Below, in pieces: positions 26,750 through 34,449 of a stretch of DNA of 64,000 nt. Source of the DNA: Streptomyces sp. BK208 (GTDB taxonomy: Bacteria > Actinomycetota > Actinomycetes > Streptomycetales > Streptomycetaceae); assembly GCF_004364245.1 (NCBI RefSeq), contig NZ_SOAV01000002.1:248001-312000 (forward strand). The letters are read 5' to 3'. Position numbers and translations under genes: made by a program. The notes beneath the pieces are model-generated. The model made no database searches and had not been told where the DNA came from. It worked only from the letters and a program-made list of their open reading frames with translations. Every line of letters starts with the position of its first letter. Position 1 is the first letter of the stretch.

Positions 26750-27940
26750 TCACGGTGCGCTGCGCTGGCCCGGGACGCTTGCCGCGCCCGCCGGCATCGG
26801 GGTGGCCGTGCGGCGGGTCTGGAACGGGACCGCGTTCTCCGGGGGGAGCGCGGCCGGGGGTTCGGCCGGGGGCAGCGCGCGGGGGGCGCCCGCGGGATCC
26901 GGGTCCGGCTGGCGCTCGCCCTGGGGACGGCGGGCCCGGTAGGCCGCCCGGTAGGCGGCCGGGGACGAGCCAAGCTGGCGGCGGAAGTGGCCGCGCAGGG
27001 CCACCGGGGAGCGGAAGCCGCAGCGGCCCGCGACCTCGTCCACCGAGTAGTCCGACGTCTCCAGCAGACGCTGCGCCTGGAGGACCCGCTGGGTGATGAG
27101 CCACTGGAGCGGGGCGCTGCCCGTCAGCGAGCGGAACCGGCGGTCGAAGGTGCGGCGGCTCATGTAGGCGCGCGCCGCCAGCGTCTCCACGTCGAACTGC
27201 TCGTGGAGGTGCTCCAGCGCCCAGGCGACGACCTCAGCGAGCGGGTCGGCGCCGATCTCCTCCGGTAAAGACCTGTCCAGGTAGCGCTCCTGGCCGCCGC
27301 TGCGGCGCGGCGGGACCACCAGACGGCGGGCCAGCGCACCGGCCGCCTCGTTGCCGTGGTCCGTGCGCACGATGTGCAGGCACAGGTCGATCCCGGCCGC
27401 GGTGCCCGCGGACGTCAGCACGTCGCCGTCGTCCACGAACAGTTCGCGCGGGTCGACGTGCACCGACGGATAGCGCTTGGCCAGCGTCGGCGCGTACATC
27501 CAGTGGGTGGTCGCGGGCCGTCCGTCGAGCAGGCCCGCCGCCGCCAGCACGAAGGCGCCGGTGCACAGGCCGACGATGCGGGCCCCCTCCTCGTGCGCCC
27601 GGCGCAGCGCGTCGAGCGCTTCCTCGGGCGGCGGCGAGGTGATCGACCGCCAGGCCGGCACGACGACCGTGCCCGCGCGCGAGATCGCCTCCAGTCCTTG
27701 CGGCGCCGTGAGTTCCAGGCCCCCTGTGGTCCGCAGCGGGCCTTCCTCACCGGCGCACACCAGCAGTCGGTAGCGCGGCACGCCGGCGTCCTGGCGGTCG
27801 ATCCCGAACACCGACAGCGGTATGGAACTCTCGAAGATGGGACCGCCGCTGAACAGCAGCACCGCGACGATCTCCTTGCGGCGGCGCCCGGAAAGCTTCC
27901 GGGCCGCGGCTTCCGGCGCGGTGGCGGAGTCGTGGCTCAT
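26750..27940 (-). CDS. adpA: Global developmental regulator AdpA
   Basis: This 396-aa AraC-family master regulator of differentiation and secondary metabolism has an N-terminal DJ-1/PfpI-like dimerisation domain at about 24-200 (IVAVLLFSGGPIFESSIPLSVFG; GLCTGAF with Cys126), and C-terminal AraC HTH pairs at about 230-330 (LAARAYMSRRTFDRRFRSLTG and VDEVAGRCGFRSPVALRGHFRR). The tail is Pro/Ala-rich. Leu225 in the interdomain segment is encoded by TTA, placing translation under bldA control. The long upstream region carries a perfect match to the AdpA consensus, so autoregulation is expected. orn follows. Confidence 0.97.
   Translation of the reverse strand: MSHDSATAPEAAARKLSGRRRKEIVAVLLFSGGPIFESSIPLSVFGIDRQDAGVPRYRLLVCAGEEGPLRTTGGLELTAPQGLEAISRAGTVVVPAWRSITSPPPEEALDALRRAHEEGARIVGLCTGAFVLAAAGLLDGRPATTHWMYAPTLAKRYPSVHVDPRELFVDDGDVLTSAGTAAGIDLCLHIVRTDHGNEAAGALARRLVVPPRRSGGQERYLDRSLPEEIGADPLAEVVAWALEHLHEQFDVETLAARAYMSRRTFDRRFRSLTGSAPLQWLITQRVLQAQRLLETSDYSVDEVAGRCGFRSPVALRGHFRRQLGSSPAAYRAAYRARRPQGERQPDPDPAGAPRALPPAEPPAALPPENAVPFQTRRTATPMPAGAASVPGQRSAP
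27266..27268 (-). promoter_or_regulatory. TTA codon in adpA (bldA checkpoint)
   Basis: The codon for Leu225 within DRSLPEE reads TTA on the coding strand. In Streptomyces this rare codon is read only by the bldA tRNA, and its position between the two domains of AdpA is conserved. Confidence 0.97.
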
Positions 27941-28326
27941 ACCGCTAAGCCCCCCTCGGTGGTCGCGGCGCCCTTCACCCTTCGGGTCTGTCGCTCCAAC
28001 ACGTTTCCCCTCGGTCCTGCACGAGTCCCCCGCCGTAGACGGTCAAGATCGAATCTACTGTGTCCCGTCACGCCGAGGTGGCCGGTTCGGCACTTGGGAC
28101 ATTGTCGACATGGCAACTTGGCGTGAAGCAGTCGATCACGAAGCGTTGCACTCTGGGGCGCCCCTGTGAAGTGCGCCTTGTGTCAGTGGCCAATCCCCGT
28201 AGGGTGCGAAGGGGTCCCGAGACCCTGTTCGTGCAGGTGGAACGGGGGTTTGGGGGTGGTGAGGGGCAGGGATGAGCCACCCGTGGAAGTTGGCTGAAAA
28301 GAAGCGGAACCGTGTGCAAAAACCGG
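27941..28326 (-). promoter_or_regulatory. Long adpA leader and promoter region
   Basis: These 386 bases have no convincing gene and are AT-richer than coding DNA. adpA genes usually have a long untranslated leader. A TTGACC and a TAGATT stand near 28038-28056 on the minus strand, but their spacing does not form a convincing promoter pair. No fold that I can identify as a riboswitch is evident. Confidence 0.5.
28079..28088 (+). promoter_or_regulatory. AdpA-binding-site consensus match
   Basis: TGGCCGGTTC fits TGGCSNGWWY at all ten positions. It lies about 140 bases upstream of adpA on the opposite strand. Autorepression by AdpA through such sites is known in S. griseus and S. coelicolor; occupancy here is inferred. 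Confidence 0.5.
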
Positions 28327-28339
28327 TCAGCCGACCGGT
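28322..28339 (-). terminator. Short hairpin at the end of the small membrane gene
   Basis: ACCGGTC-AGCC-GACCGGT forms a 7-bp stem overlapping the TGA of the upstream small gene. It could limit read-through into adpA. Confidence 0.5.
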
Positions 28340-28605
28340 GTGTTTTGCCCAGCGTGCCGCCCGCCCCCGCGGGTCCCCCGCCGGGCCGCGACCCGCTCGG
28401 AACGCCGCAGCAGCAGACGGCAGGCGCCGGTGACGGCGGCCAGTCCGCAGGCCGTGCCGACGGCGCCGGCGAAGGAGGTGCCGTACCAGAGGAGCGCGAC
28501 GGGCACGAGGAAGCAACTGAACGCCGCCCAGCGGACCAGGTCGGTGACGCCGTCGCGGTGGGGTGCGCCGGACGTCGGCTCGGCGGTGCGGTGCGGTCCG
28601 GACAC
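28327..28605 (-). CDS. Small two-helix membrane protein
   Basis: A 92-aa protein with a polar N-terminus, two hydrophobic helices (about 24-42, VRWAAFSCFLVPVALLWYG, and 45-64, AGAVGTACGLAAVTGACRLLL) and a basic Arg/Gly-rich tail. The GTG at 28605 is preceded by GGGAGC five bases away, a good site. Function is unknown; it lies upstream of adpA on the same strand, a position I believe is conserved. Confidence 0.75.
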   Translation of the reverse strand: MSGPHRTAEPTSGAPHRDGVTDLVRWAAFSCFLVPVALLWYGTSFAGAVGTACGLAAVTGACRLLLRRSERVAARRGTRGGGRHAGQNTPVG

Positions 28606-28901
28606 GGGTGCTCCCTGGGATGGCGTGCACGGAGATCAACGGCCGTGCGGCGCTTCGGTCACGTCCGGTCACGCTCGGTTGAATCCCGTGCGAACCGCCT
28701 GTACAGCGCAGCAACCATTGCGTTACGGGCGCCCTCTCGGGCATGCTCCGGTGAATCCCGCGGCGGGGACCGTCCGCGGGATCCGGGCGAAGGAGGCGTG
28801 GCGCCGTACCCTTGGGGGTATGGGGTGGGGAAGACCATTCCCGGACACAGCTCCGCCGCACACTGTTGTCCCCCATAGAGGATAAAAACGCCGAGACAGC
28901 C

Positions 28902-29429
28902 ATGGCCGGTCACGAATTCTTCGAACCCGCGGACCGCAAGCGGCCCGTCGCCGAACCTACGGCGGCCGAGCCCCTGGCGGCCGAAGAGCCACGCAAGTCG
29001 TGCGACCCAGCCTTTCAGCACGGCGTCGTCGTCGGCTTCGACGGCTCCACCTCCAGCGAGCGCGCCCTCGCCTACGCCATCGGCATGGCGTCCCGGCTGG
29101 GCTCCGGCCTGGTCATCGTGCACGTCGCCAACCGGCTGCCCACCACGGTGTGGGCCGGGTGCGAGCCCCCGGTCTTCGTCGACGTGCCCGACCACCGCAC
29201 CGAGGTGCTCGGTCTGGAGCTGGCGTGCGCGGACTACCTCGCCGAAGTCCCCTGGATCCTGGTCGAGCGCGGCGGCGACATCTGCCACGAACTCGAAGAG
29301 GTGGGGCGGGAGTACGAGGCGGACGCCATCGTCGTCGGCTCCAGCCACGGGCTGGTCGGCCGCCTCTTCGGCTCCGTCGCGGGCCGGCTCGCCAAGCGGG
29401 CCAAGCGTCCCGTGGTGGTCATTCCCTGA
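28902..29429 (+). CDS. Universal stress protein (UspA family)
   Basis: A single-domain Usp of 175 aa. After a 40-residue acidic leader, the fold begins GVVVGFDGSTSSERALAYAIGMA and ends with the nucleotide-binding tail VVGSSHGLVGRLFGSVAGRLAKRAKRPVVVI, a variant of G-x2-G-x9-G-S/T, so ATP binding is likely. The ATG at 28902 is chosen because the added upstream frame looks non-coding; the ribosome site is weak. Streptomyces usp genes are often hypoxia- or stress-induced. The 296 bases upstream (28606-28901) hold only the divergent promoters and no further gene. Confidence 0.88.
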   Translation: MAGHEFFEPADRKRPVAEPTAAEPLAAEEPRKSCDPAFQHGVVVGFDGSTSSERALAYAIGMASRLGSGLVIVHVANRLPTTVWAGCEPPVFVDVPDHRTEVLGLELACADYLAEVPWILVERGGDICHELEEVGREYEADAIVVGSSHGLVGRLFGSVAGRLAKRAKRPVVVIP

Positions 29430-29467
29430 CGTTTCTGACGTTCCGGACGGCGCGTCCGCAGGTGCGG

Positions 29468-29503
29468 ACGGCCCCCGCGTGCGGTGACGCACACGAGGGC
29501 CGT
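29468..29503. terminator. Hairpin between convergent usp and glmS
   Basis: Arms ACGGCCCCCGCGTGCG (29468-29483) and CGCACACGAGGGCCGT (29488-29503) pair with two mismatches around a GTGA loop, between two convergent genes. Confidence 0.7.
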
Positions 29504-29522
29504 CGCGGTGGGAGCCGCGTGA

Positions 29523-31340
29523 CTACTCCACCGTCACCGACTTGGCGAGGTTGCGGGGCTTGTCGATGTCCCGGCCCAGGGCGAGGGCCGTGTGGTAGGC
29601 GAGGAGCTGGAGCGGGATGCCCATGAGGATGGGGTCGAGCTCGTCCTCGTTCTTCGGGACGACGACGGTGTGGTCGGCCTTCTCCTGCTCCTGGTGGGCA
29701 ACGGCGAGGATCTGGCCGCTGCGGGCCTTGATCTCCTCCATGGCCGCGCGGTTCTTCTCCAGCAGGTCGTCGTCCGGCACGATCGCGACCGTCGGCAGGG
29801 CGGGCTCGATCAGGGCGAGCGGACCGTGCTTCAGCTCGGAGGCCGGGTAGGCCTCGGCGTGGATGTAGGAGACCTCCTTGAGCTTCAGGGAGGCCTCGCG
29901 GGCGACAGGGTAGCCCCGGACGCGGCCGATGAAGAGCATCGAGCGGGCGTCGGCGTACTGCGCGGCCAGCTTCTTGATGTCCTCCTCCTGCTCCAGCATC
30001 TCGGAGATCTGCGCGGGCAGCTTGCGCAGCCCCTCGATGATCCGCTTGCCGTCGCGCACGGACAGGTCGCGGGTGCGGCCCAGGTGCAGGGCGAGCAGCG
30101 CGAAGGCCACGCAGGTGTTGGTGAAGCACTTGGTGGACACCACGCACACCTCGGGGCCGGCGTGCACGTACATGCCGCCGTCGGCCTCGCGGGCGATCGC
30201 CGAACCGACCACGTTGACGATGCCGAGGACCCGGGCGCCCTTGCGCTTCAGCTCCTGCACGGCGGCCAGCACGTCGTACGTCTCACCGGACTGGGAGACG
30301 GCGATGTACAGGGTGTCGGGATCGACGACCGCGTTGCGGTAGCGGAACTCGGAGGCCGGCTCGGCGTCCGCGGGGATGCGGGCCAGCTCCTCGATCATCT
30401 GGGCGCCGATCTGGCCCGCGTGGTACGAGGTGCCGCAGCCGAGGATCTTCACGCGGCGCACGGCGCGCGCGTCGCGGGCGTCCAGGTTGAGGCCGCCCAG
30501 GTGCACGGTGGAGAAGCGGTCGTCGATCCGGCCGCGCAGCACGCGGTCCACGGCCTCGGCCTGCTCGTGGATCTCCTTGTGCATGTAGGTGTCGTGGCCG
30601 CCCATGTCGTAGGAGGCGGCCTCCCACTCCACGGTGGTGGGCTCGGACGTGGTGCGGGTGCCCTCGGTGGTGTACGTGCGGAAGTCGTCGGCCTTGAGAG
30701 TGGCCATCTCGCCGTCGTCGAGGGTGACTATCTGCCGGGTGTGGGCGACCAGCGCGGCGATGTCCGAGGCGACGAACATCTCCTTCTCGCCGATGCCGAG
30801 GACGACCGGCGAGCCGTTGCGGGCGACGACGATGCGCTCGGGGAAGTCGGCGTGCATCACGGCGATGCCGTACGTGCCCTCGATGACCCGCAGGGTCTCG
30901 CGGACCTTGTCCTCCAGCTTCTCGGCCTCGGAACGGGCGATCAGGTGGACGAGGACCTCGGTGTCGGTCTCGGAGAGGAACTCGACGCCGTCCGCCTCCA
31001 GCTTGCGGCGCAGGTCGGCGGCGTTGTCGATGATGCCGTTGTGCACGACGGCGACCTTGTTGTCGGCCGACATGTGCGGGTGGGCGTTCACGTCGGAGGG
31101 AGCGCCGTGGGTGGCCCAGCGGGTGTGGGCGATGCCGGTGGTGCCCTTGAAGCGCGCCGGGACCTTGGCCTCCAGGTCGCGCACGCGGCCCTTGGCCTTG
31201 ACCATCCTCAGGCCGGTCGTCTTCGGGGAGGTGACGACGATGCCCGCCGAGTCGTAGCCGCGGTACTCCAGGCGCTGGAGACCCTCCAGGAGCAGGGGAG
31301 CGACGTCACGCTTGCCGATGTATCCGACGATTCCGCACAT
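29523..31340 (-). CDS. glmS: Glutamine-fructose-6-phosphate aminotransferase (isomerising)
   Basis: This 605-aa enzyme makes glucosamine-6-phosphate from fructose-6-phosphate and glutamine, the entry to cell-wall amino sugars. Cys2 (MCGIVGYIGKR) is the glutaminase nucleophile once Met is removed. The class II amidotransferase domain spans about 1-235, with HTRWATHG and the GNGxx/HNGIIDN loops; two SIS domains lie at about 285-425 and 455-595 (ILGCGTSYHAG; SQSGETYD), and the C-terminus ends KSVTVE as in GlmS. Streptomyces carry more than one copy, and this one is, by position, the paralogue I know as glmS2. Confidence 0.95.
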   Translation of the reverse strand: MCGIVGYIGKRDVAPLLLEGLQRLEYRGYDSAGIVVTSPKTTGLRMVKAKGRVRDLEAKVPARFKGTTGIAHTRWATHGAPSDVNAHPHMSADNKVAVVHNGIIDNAADLRRKLEADGVEFLSETDTEVLVHLIARSEAEKLEDKVRETLRVIEGTYGIAVMHADFPERIVVARNGSPVVLGIGEKEMFVASDIAALVAHTRQIVTLDDGEMATLKADDFRTYTTEGTRTTSEPTTVEWEAASYDMGGHDTYMHKEIHEQAEAVDRVLRGRIDDRFSTVHLGGLNLDARDARAVRRVKILGCGTSYHAGQIGAQMIEELARIPADAEPASEFRYRNAVVDPDTLYIAVSQSGETYDVLAAVQELKRKGARVLGIVNVVGSAIAREADGGMYVHAGPEVCVVSTKCFTNTCVAFALLALHLGRTRDLSVRDGKRIIEGLRKLPAQISEMLEQEEDIKKLAAQYADARSMLFIGRVRGYPVAREASLKLKEVSYIHAEAYPASELKHGPLALIEPALPTVAIVPDDDLLEKNRAAMEEIKARSGQILAVAHQEQEKADHTVVVPKNEDELDPILMGIPLQLLAYHTALALGRDIDKPRNLAKSVTVE

Positions 31341-31390
31341 GTATACGTAAACCTCGTGTCTCTCTTCGGCCTCTCGGCCGTAGCGGCATC

Positions 31391-31684
31391 TCAGCCGTAG
31401 ACGATGCGGCGCAGCTGACGGAGCGACAGCTCCGGCGGCGCGACCGCCCGGTATTTCAGGTCCGCCTCGATCCGTTCGAAGATCGTCGCGTTCACCAGGC
31501 CCTGGGCCTGGAGCTCGCGGTGGCGGCGACGGACGTATTCCTCTGTCGTCTCGTCGAAGTAGGCGAGCACGTCCTGGACCACGCGCAGTGCCTCGCCCCG
31601 GCTCAGGGGCGTGGACCGCGTCAGATGATCAACGAGTTCGTCGTGCACCCGGTAGATCCTGGGGTACGAGAGGTCGCTGCGCAA
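31391..31684 (-). CDS. Small conserved-looking helical protein
   Basis: A 97-aa protein, mostly helical and charged, with the opening SYPRIYRVHDELVDHLTRSTPLSRGEALRVV and the end ELSLRQLRRIVYG. No known domain is recognised. The start is a TTG at 31684 with AGGA close upstream; an alternative is not evident. It lies 50 bases upstream of glmS on the same strand and may be co-transcribed. A 16-bp near-palindrome lies immediately upstream. Confidence 0.7.
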   Translation of the reverse strand: MRSDLSYPRIYRVHDELVDHLTRSTPLSRGEALRVVQDVLAYFDETTEEYVRRRHRELQAQGLVNATIFERIEADLKYRAVAPPELSLRQLRRIVYG

Positions 31685-31690
31685 GAATCC

Positions 31691-31706
31691 TGCCCGATCT
31701 CGGGCA
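31691..31706. promoter_or_regulatory. Palindrome in divergent promoter
   Basis: TGCCCGA-TC-TCGGGCA, 7-bp arms around two bases, lies between the small glmS-linked gene and the divergent phosphatase gene. It is a candidate operator or mRNA hairpin. Confidence 0.4.
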
Positions 31707-31798
31707 GATCGCTGTTGAAACTCTCATGAGGGGCTGTTCGCGGCCTGTCCACCTGGTGTCCGGAATCTCGTTGCCTGAGGAGACGAGTTTCAGACGCC

Positions 31799-33376
31799 AT
31801 GGACATACCTCGCATGGGCGTTCCCGAGCCGCTGGCCGGCCGCATGAGCATGGCCGAGCAGCACGAGTACCTGCGCGCCAGGTTCTCGCGGCGCACGATG
31901 ATCAGGGGCGGTGCGGTCACGCTCGGTGCCGTCGCGGGCGGCGTGTTCGTGCCGGGCGCCACCGCGCGGGCCGCCACCCCCGGCCGGCGGCCGGGCGGCA
32001 CCGACACCGTCGACGGCGCGCTCGTCGCCCCCTTCGGCCGCCACCTCGCCTACGGCGGCGACCCGCGCACCGAGATGACCGTCTCCTGGCAGGTCCCGGT
32101 CGCGGTGAAGAAGCCCTTCATCCGCGTCGGCGCCCACCCGTGGGACCTCTCGCACAGGATCGACGCCGAACCGCGCCCGCTGCACACCCCGGCCGGCGTC
32201 GGCGCGAGCGGCGACCACACCCAGTACTACCTGCACGCCAGGCTCACCCGTCTCAAGCCCGGCCGCACCTACTACTACGGGGTCGGCCACGCCGGGTTCG
32301 ACCCGGCCGAGCCCCACCTCGCCGGCACCCTCGGCACCTTCACCACCGCGCCGGCCCGATCCGAACCGTTCACCTTCACCGCCTTCGGCGACCAGGGCGT
32401 CAGCTACCACGGCCTCGCCAACGACGCCCTGATCCTCGCCCAGAACCCGGCCTTCCACCTGCACGCAGGCGACATCGCCTACGGCGACCCGGCCGGGCAG
32501 GGCAAGACCTCCGACACCGGCTTCGACTCGCGGGTGTGGGACCAGTTCCTGCACCAGACCGAGTCGGTCGCCAAGCAGATCCCGTGGATGGTGTCGTACG
32601 GCAACCACGACATGGAGGCCTGGTACTCGCCCAACGGCTACGGTGGCGAGCAGGCCCGCTGGCAGTTGCCCGACAACGGCCCCGACGCCGACAACCTCCC
32701 GGGCGTCTACACCTTCGTGCACGGCAACACCGCCGTCATCTCGCTGGACGCCAACGACATCTCCTTCGAGATCCCGGCGAACCTGGGCATCTCCGGCGGC
32801 ACCCAGACCCGTTGGCTGGAGCGGCAGCTGAAGAAGTACCGGGCCGAGAAGGACATCGACTTCGTCGTCGTCTTCTTCCACCACTGCGCCTACTGCACCT
32901 CCACCGCGCACGCCTCCGAGGGCGGCGTCCGCGACGAGTGGGTGCCGCTGTTCGAGAAGTACACCGTCGACCTGGTGATCAACGGGCACAACCACGTCTA
33001 CGAGCGCACCGACGTCGTCAAGGGCGGCGAGGTCACCCGGGAGCTGCCGATCGGCGGCACCGCGTACCCCGAGACGGACGGCGTCGTCTACGTCACCGCG
33101 GGCGCGGCGGGCAAGAGCCTGTACGCGTTCAGCGCCGAGCAGAGCTACGAGGGTCACGAGAAGGACGTCGAGTCGGTGTCGTCCTTCGTCTGCGTCGACG
33201 GCGGGCGGCAGAGCGAGGACGTCGCCTGGTCCCGGGTGCGGTACCTCGACTACTCGTTCCTGCGGGTGGACGTGACGCCCGCCTCGCGGGGGCGGCTGGC
33301 GACCCTGAAGGTGCGGGGCATCGCGGAGACCGGCGAGACCGTCGACCACTTCACGGTGGCACGCCGGGCCCGGTAG
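31799..33376 (+). CDS. Secreted purple acid phosphatase-like metallophosphoesterase
   Basis: A 525-aa exported enzyme. The Tat signal is SRRTMIRGGAVTLGAVAGG with cleavage near ARA-ATP (about 58). An N-terminal fibronectin-like domain (about 80-195) follows, then the dinuclear-metal phosphatase domain with all PAP motifs: GDQG, GDIAYGD, GNHD, FFHH and GHNHVYERT. It should hydrolyse phosphomonoesters outside the cell. The N-terminus before the twin Arg is unusually long (30 residues); an internal Met at 6 or 16 could be the real start. No PHO box is obvious to me, so phosphate control is not shown. Confidence 0.9.
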   Translation: MDIPRMGVPEPLAGRMSMAEQHEYLRARFSRRTMIRGGAVTLGAVAGGVFVPGATARAATPGRRPGGTDTVDGALVAPFGRHLAYGGDPRTEMTVSWQVPVAVKKPFIRVGAHPWDLSHRIDAEPRPLHTPAGVGASGDHTQYYLHARLTRLKPGRTYYYGVGHAGFDPAEPHLAGTLGTFTTAPARSEPFTFTAFGDQGVSYHGLANDALILAQNPAFHLHAGDIAYGDPAGQGKTSDTGFDSRVWDQFLHQTESVAKQIPWMVSYGNHDMEAWYSPNGYGGEQARWQLPDNGPDADNLPGVYTFVHGNTAVISLDANDISFEIPANLGISGGTQTRWLERQLKKYRAEKDIDFVVVFFHHCAYCTSTAHASEGGVRDEWVPLFEKYTVDLVINGHNHVYERTDVVKGGEVTRELPIGGTAYPETDGVVYVTAGAAGKSLYAFSAEQSYEGHEKDVESVSSFVCVDGGRQSEDVAWSRVRYLDYSFLRVDVTPASRGRLATLKVRGIAETGETVDHFTVARRAR

Positions 33377-33385
33377 GACGGCCCG

Positions 33386-34327
33386 TCACATCCGCTTGAG
33401 CACCGCCTGCTTCGCCAGGGCGAACTCCTCGTCTGTCAGCACCCCGGAGCGGTGCAGCTCGCCCAGCTCCCGCAGCCTGCGCAGCAGCGCGTCGTGGTCG
33501 TCCTCGGCGGCCGGCGCGGGCACGGCGGCGGGAGCCGCGGCGCCGCCGGGGCCGCCGGCCGCGACGGACCGTTCCTCTCCCGTGCGGGCCTCCTCTCCCG
33601 TGCGGGCCTCCTCCAGGGCCGCACGGGCGGCCGGGTGCGGCAGACGGGCCTGTACGGCCGCGGCCACCAGCGCCATCAGCGGGTCCCGCTTGAAACCCCA
33701 CAGCTCCACGGCGTTGGGGTCGTACTTCGGCGGCACCTCGCCCGGCGCCGCCCGCACGGTGAAGCGGAGGTGGCCGTTGTCCAGACCGACCGTCGGCTGC
33801 CACTCGACGGCGACGATGTCGGCGAGGGGGAGCACGCGCGGCCCGGCGGCCGACTTGGCCTCCTCCGCCTGCCACTTCCACTCCAGGCGCACCCGCTCCC
33901 CGTCGAAGCTCGCCACGCCGTCCCCGGCCGACACCGACAGCGGCACCGGCGGCCCCGGCAGCAGATAGGCGTCCACCGGCCCGGCGGGGACCTGGTCGAG
34001 GAGCAGCGCGTTGCGCACCTCGTCCACGAAGTACTCGGCCACGCCGTACCGGTCGGGCTCCACCACCAGCCGGTACGGGTCGTGCGGCTCGGCCAGCCGG
34101 CCGCCCGCCGCGTGCAGCAGGGGGTCGGCCCCGTCCCGCAGCCGGAGCCGCAGCCGCCCCGACCTCTTCCCCTGCTCGAACGATATGCCCGCCAACGCCG
34201 TGAGCGGCACGAGCAGTTCACCCAGCTCCCGGCGGAGCAGGCCGACGTTCTTGTCCCGACCGGGTGTCAGCCGCAGGGCGTCACCGTCGAAGACCCACGT
34301 TCCGTCCTTCTGGATGATTTCCGCCAT
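33386..34327 (-). CDS. DUF4429 protein with C-terminal SHOCT domain
   Basis: A 313-aa cytoplasmic protein. Two related beta-rich halves (about 1-120, DGTWVFDGDALRLTP, and 130-235, GVASFDGERVRLEWKW) match the DUF4429 pattern found in Streptomyces. A low-complexity linker with a duplicated EEARTG unit follows, and the end is a SHOCT helix-turn-helix (LLRRLRELGELHRSGVLTDEEFALAKQAVLKRM). SHOCT tails are oligomerisation or targeting elements; the function of DUF4429 is unknown. It is convergent with the phosphatase, nine bases away. The duplicated linker is encoded by an 18-bp direct repeat at about 33588-33620. Confidence 0.85.
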   Translation of the reverse strand: MAEIIQKDGTWVFDGDALRLTPGRDKNVGLLRRELGELLVPLTALAGISFEQGKRSGRLRLRLRDGADPLLHAAGGRLAEPHDPYRLVVEPDRYGVAEYFVDEVRNALLLDQVPAGPVDAYLLPGPPVPLSVSAGDGVASFDGERVRLEWKWQAEEAKSAAGPRVLPLADIVAVEWQPTVGLDNGHLRFTVRAAPGEVPPKYDPNAVELWGFKRDPLMALVAAAVQARLPHPAARAALEEARTGEEARTGEERSVAAGGPGGAAAPAAVPAPAAEDDHDALLRRLRELGELHRSGVLTDEEFALAKQAVLKRM

Positions 34328-34449
34328 GCGGGGATTGTTTCATCGCGTCCGCGAGCGGTGATGGTGCGGGAGAGTGGTCCGGCCCCCCTCCAACCCCCGT
34401 AACCCCCCTCCAGGAACCCCGGATCGCACACCTCGCGAAGGGAGCGCAC

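Noticed and set aside
28741..28830. DevR/OsdR-type operator before the universal stress gene
   Set aside because: GGGACC-GTCC and TACCC-GGGTA fragments are present, but neither fits the long dormancy-regulon palindrome.
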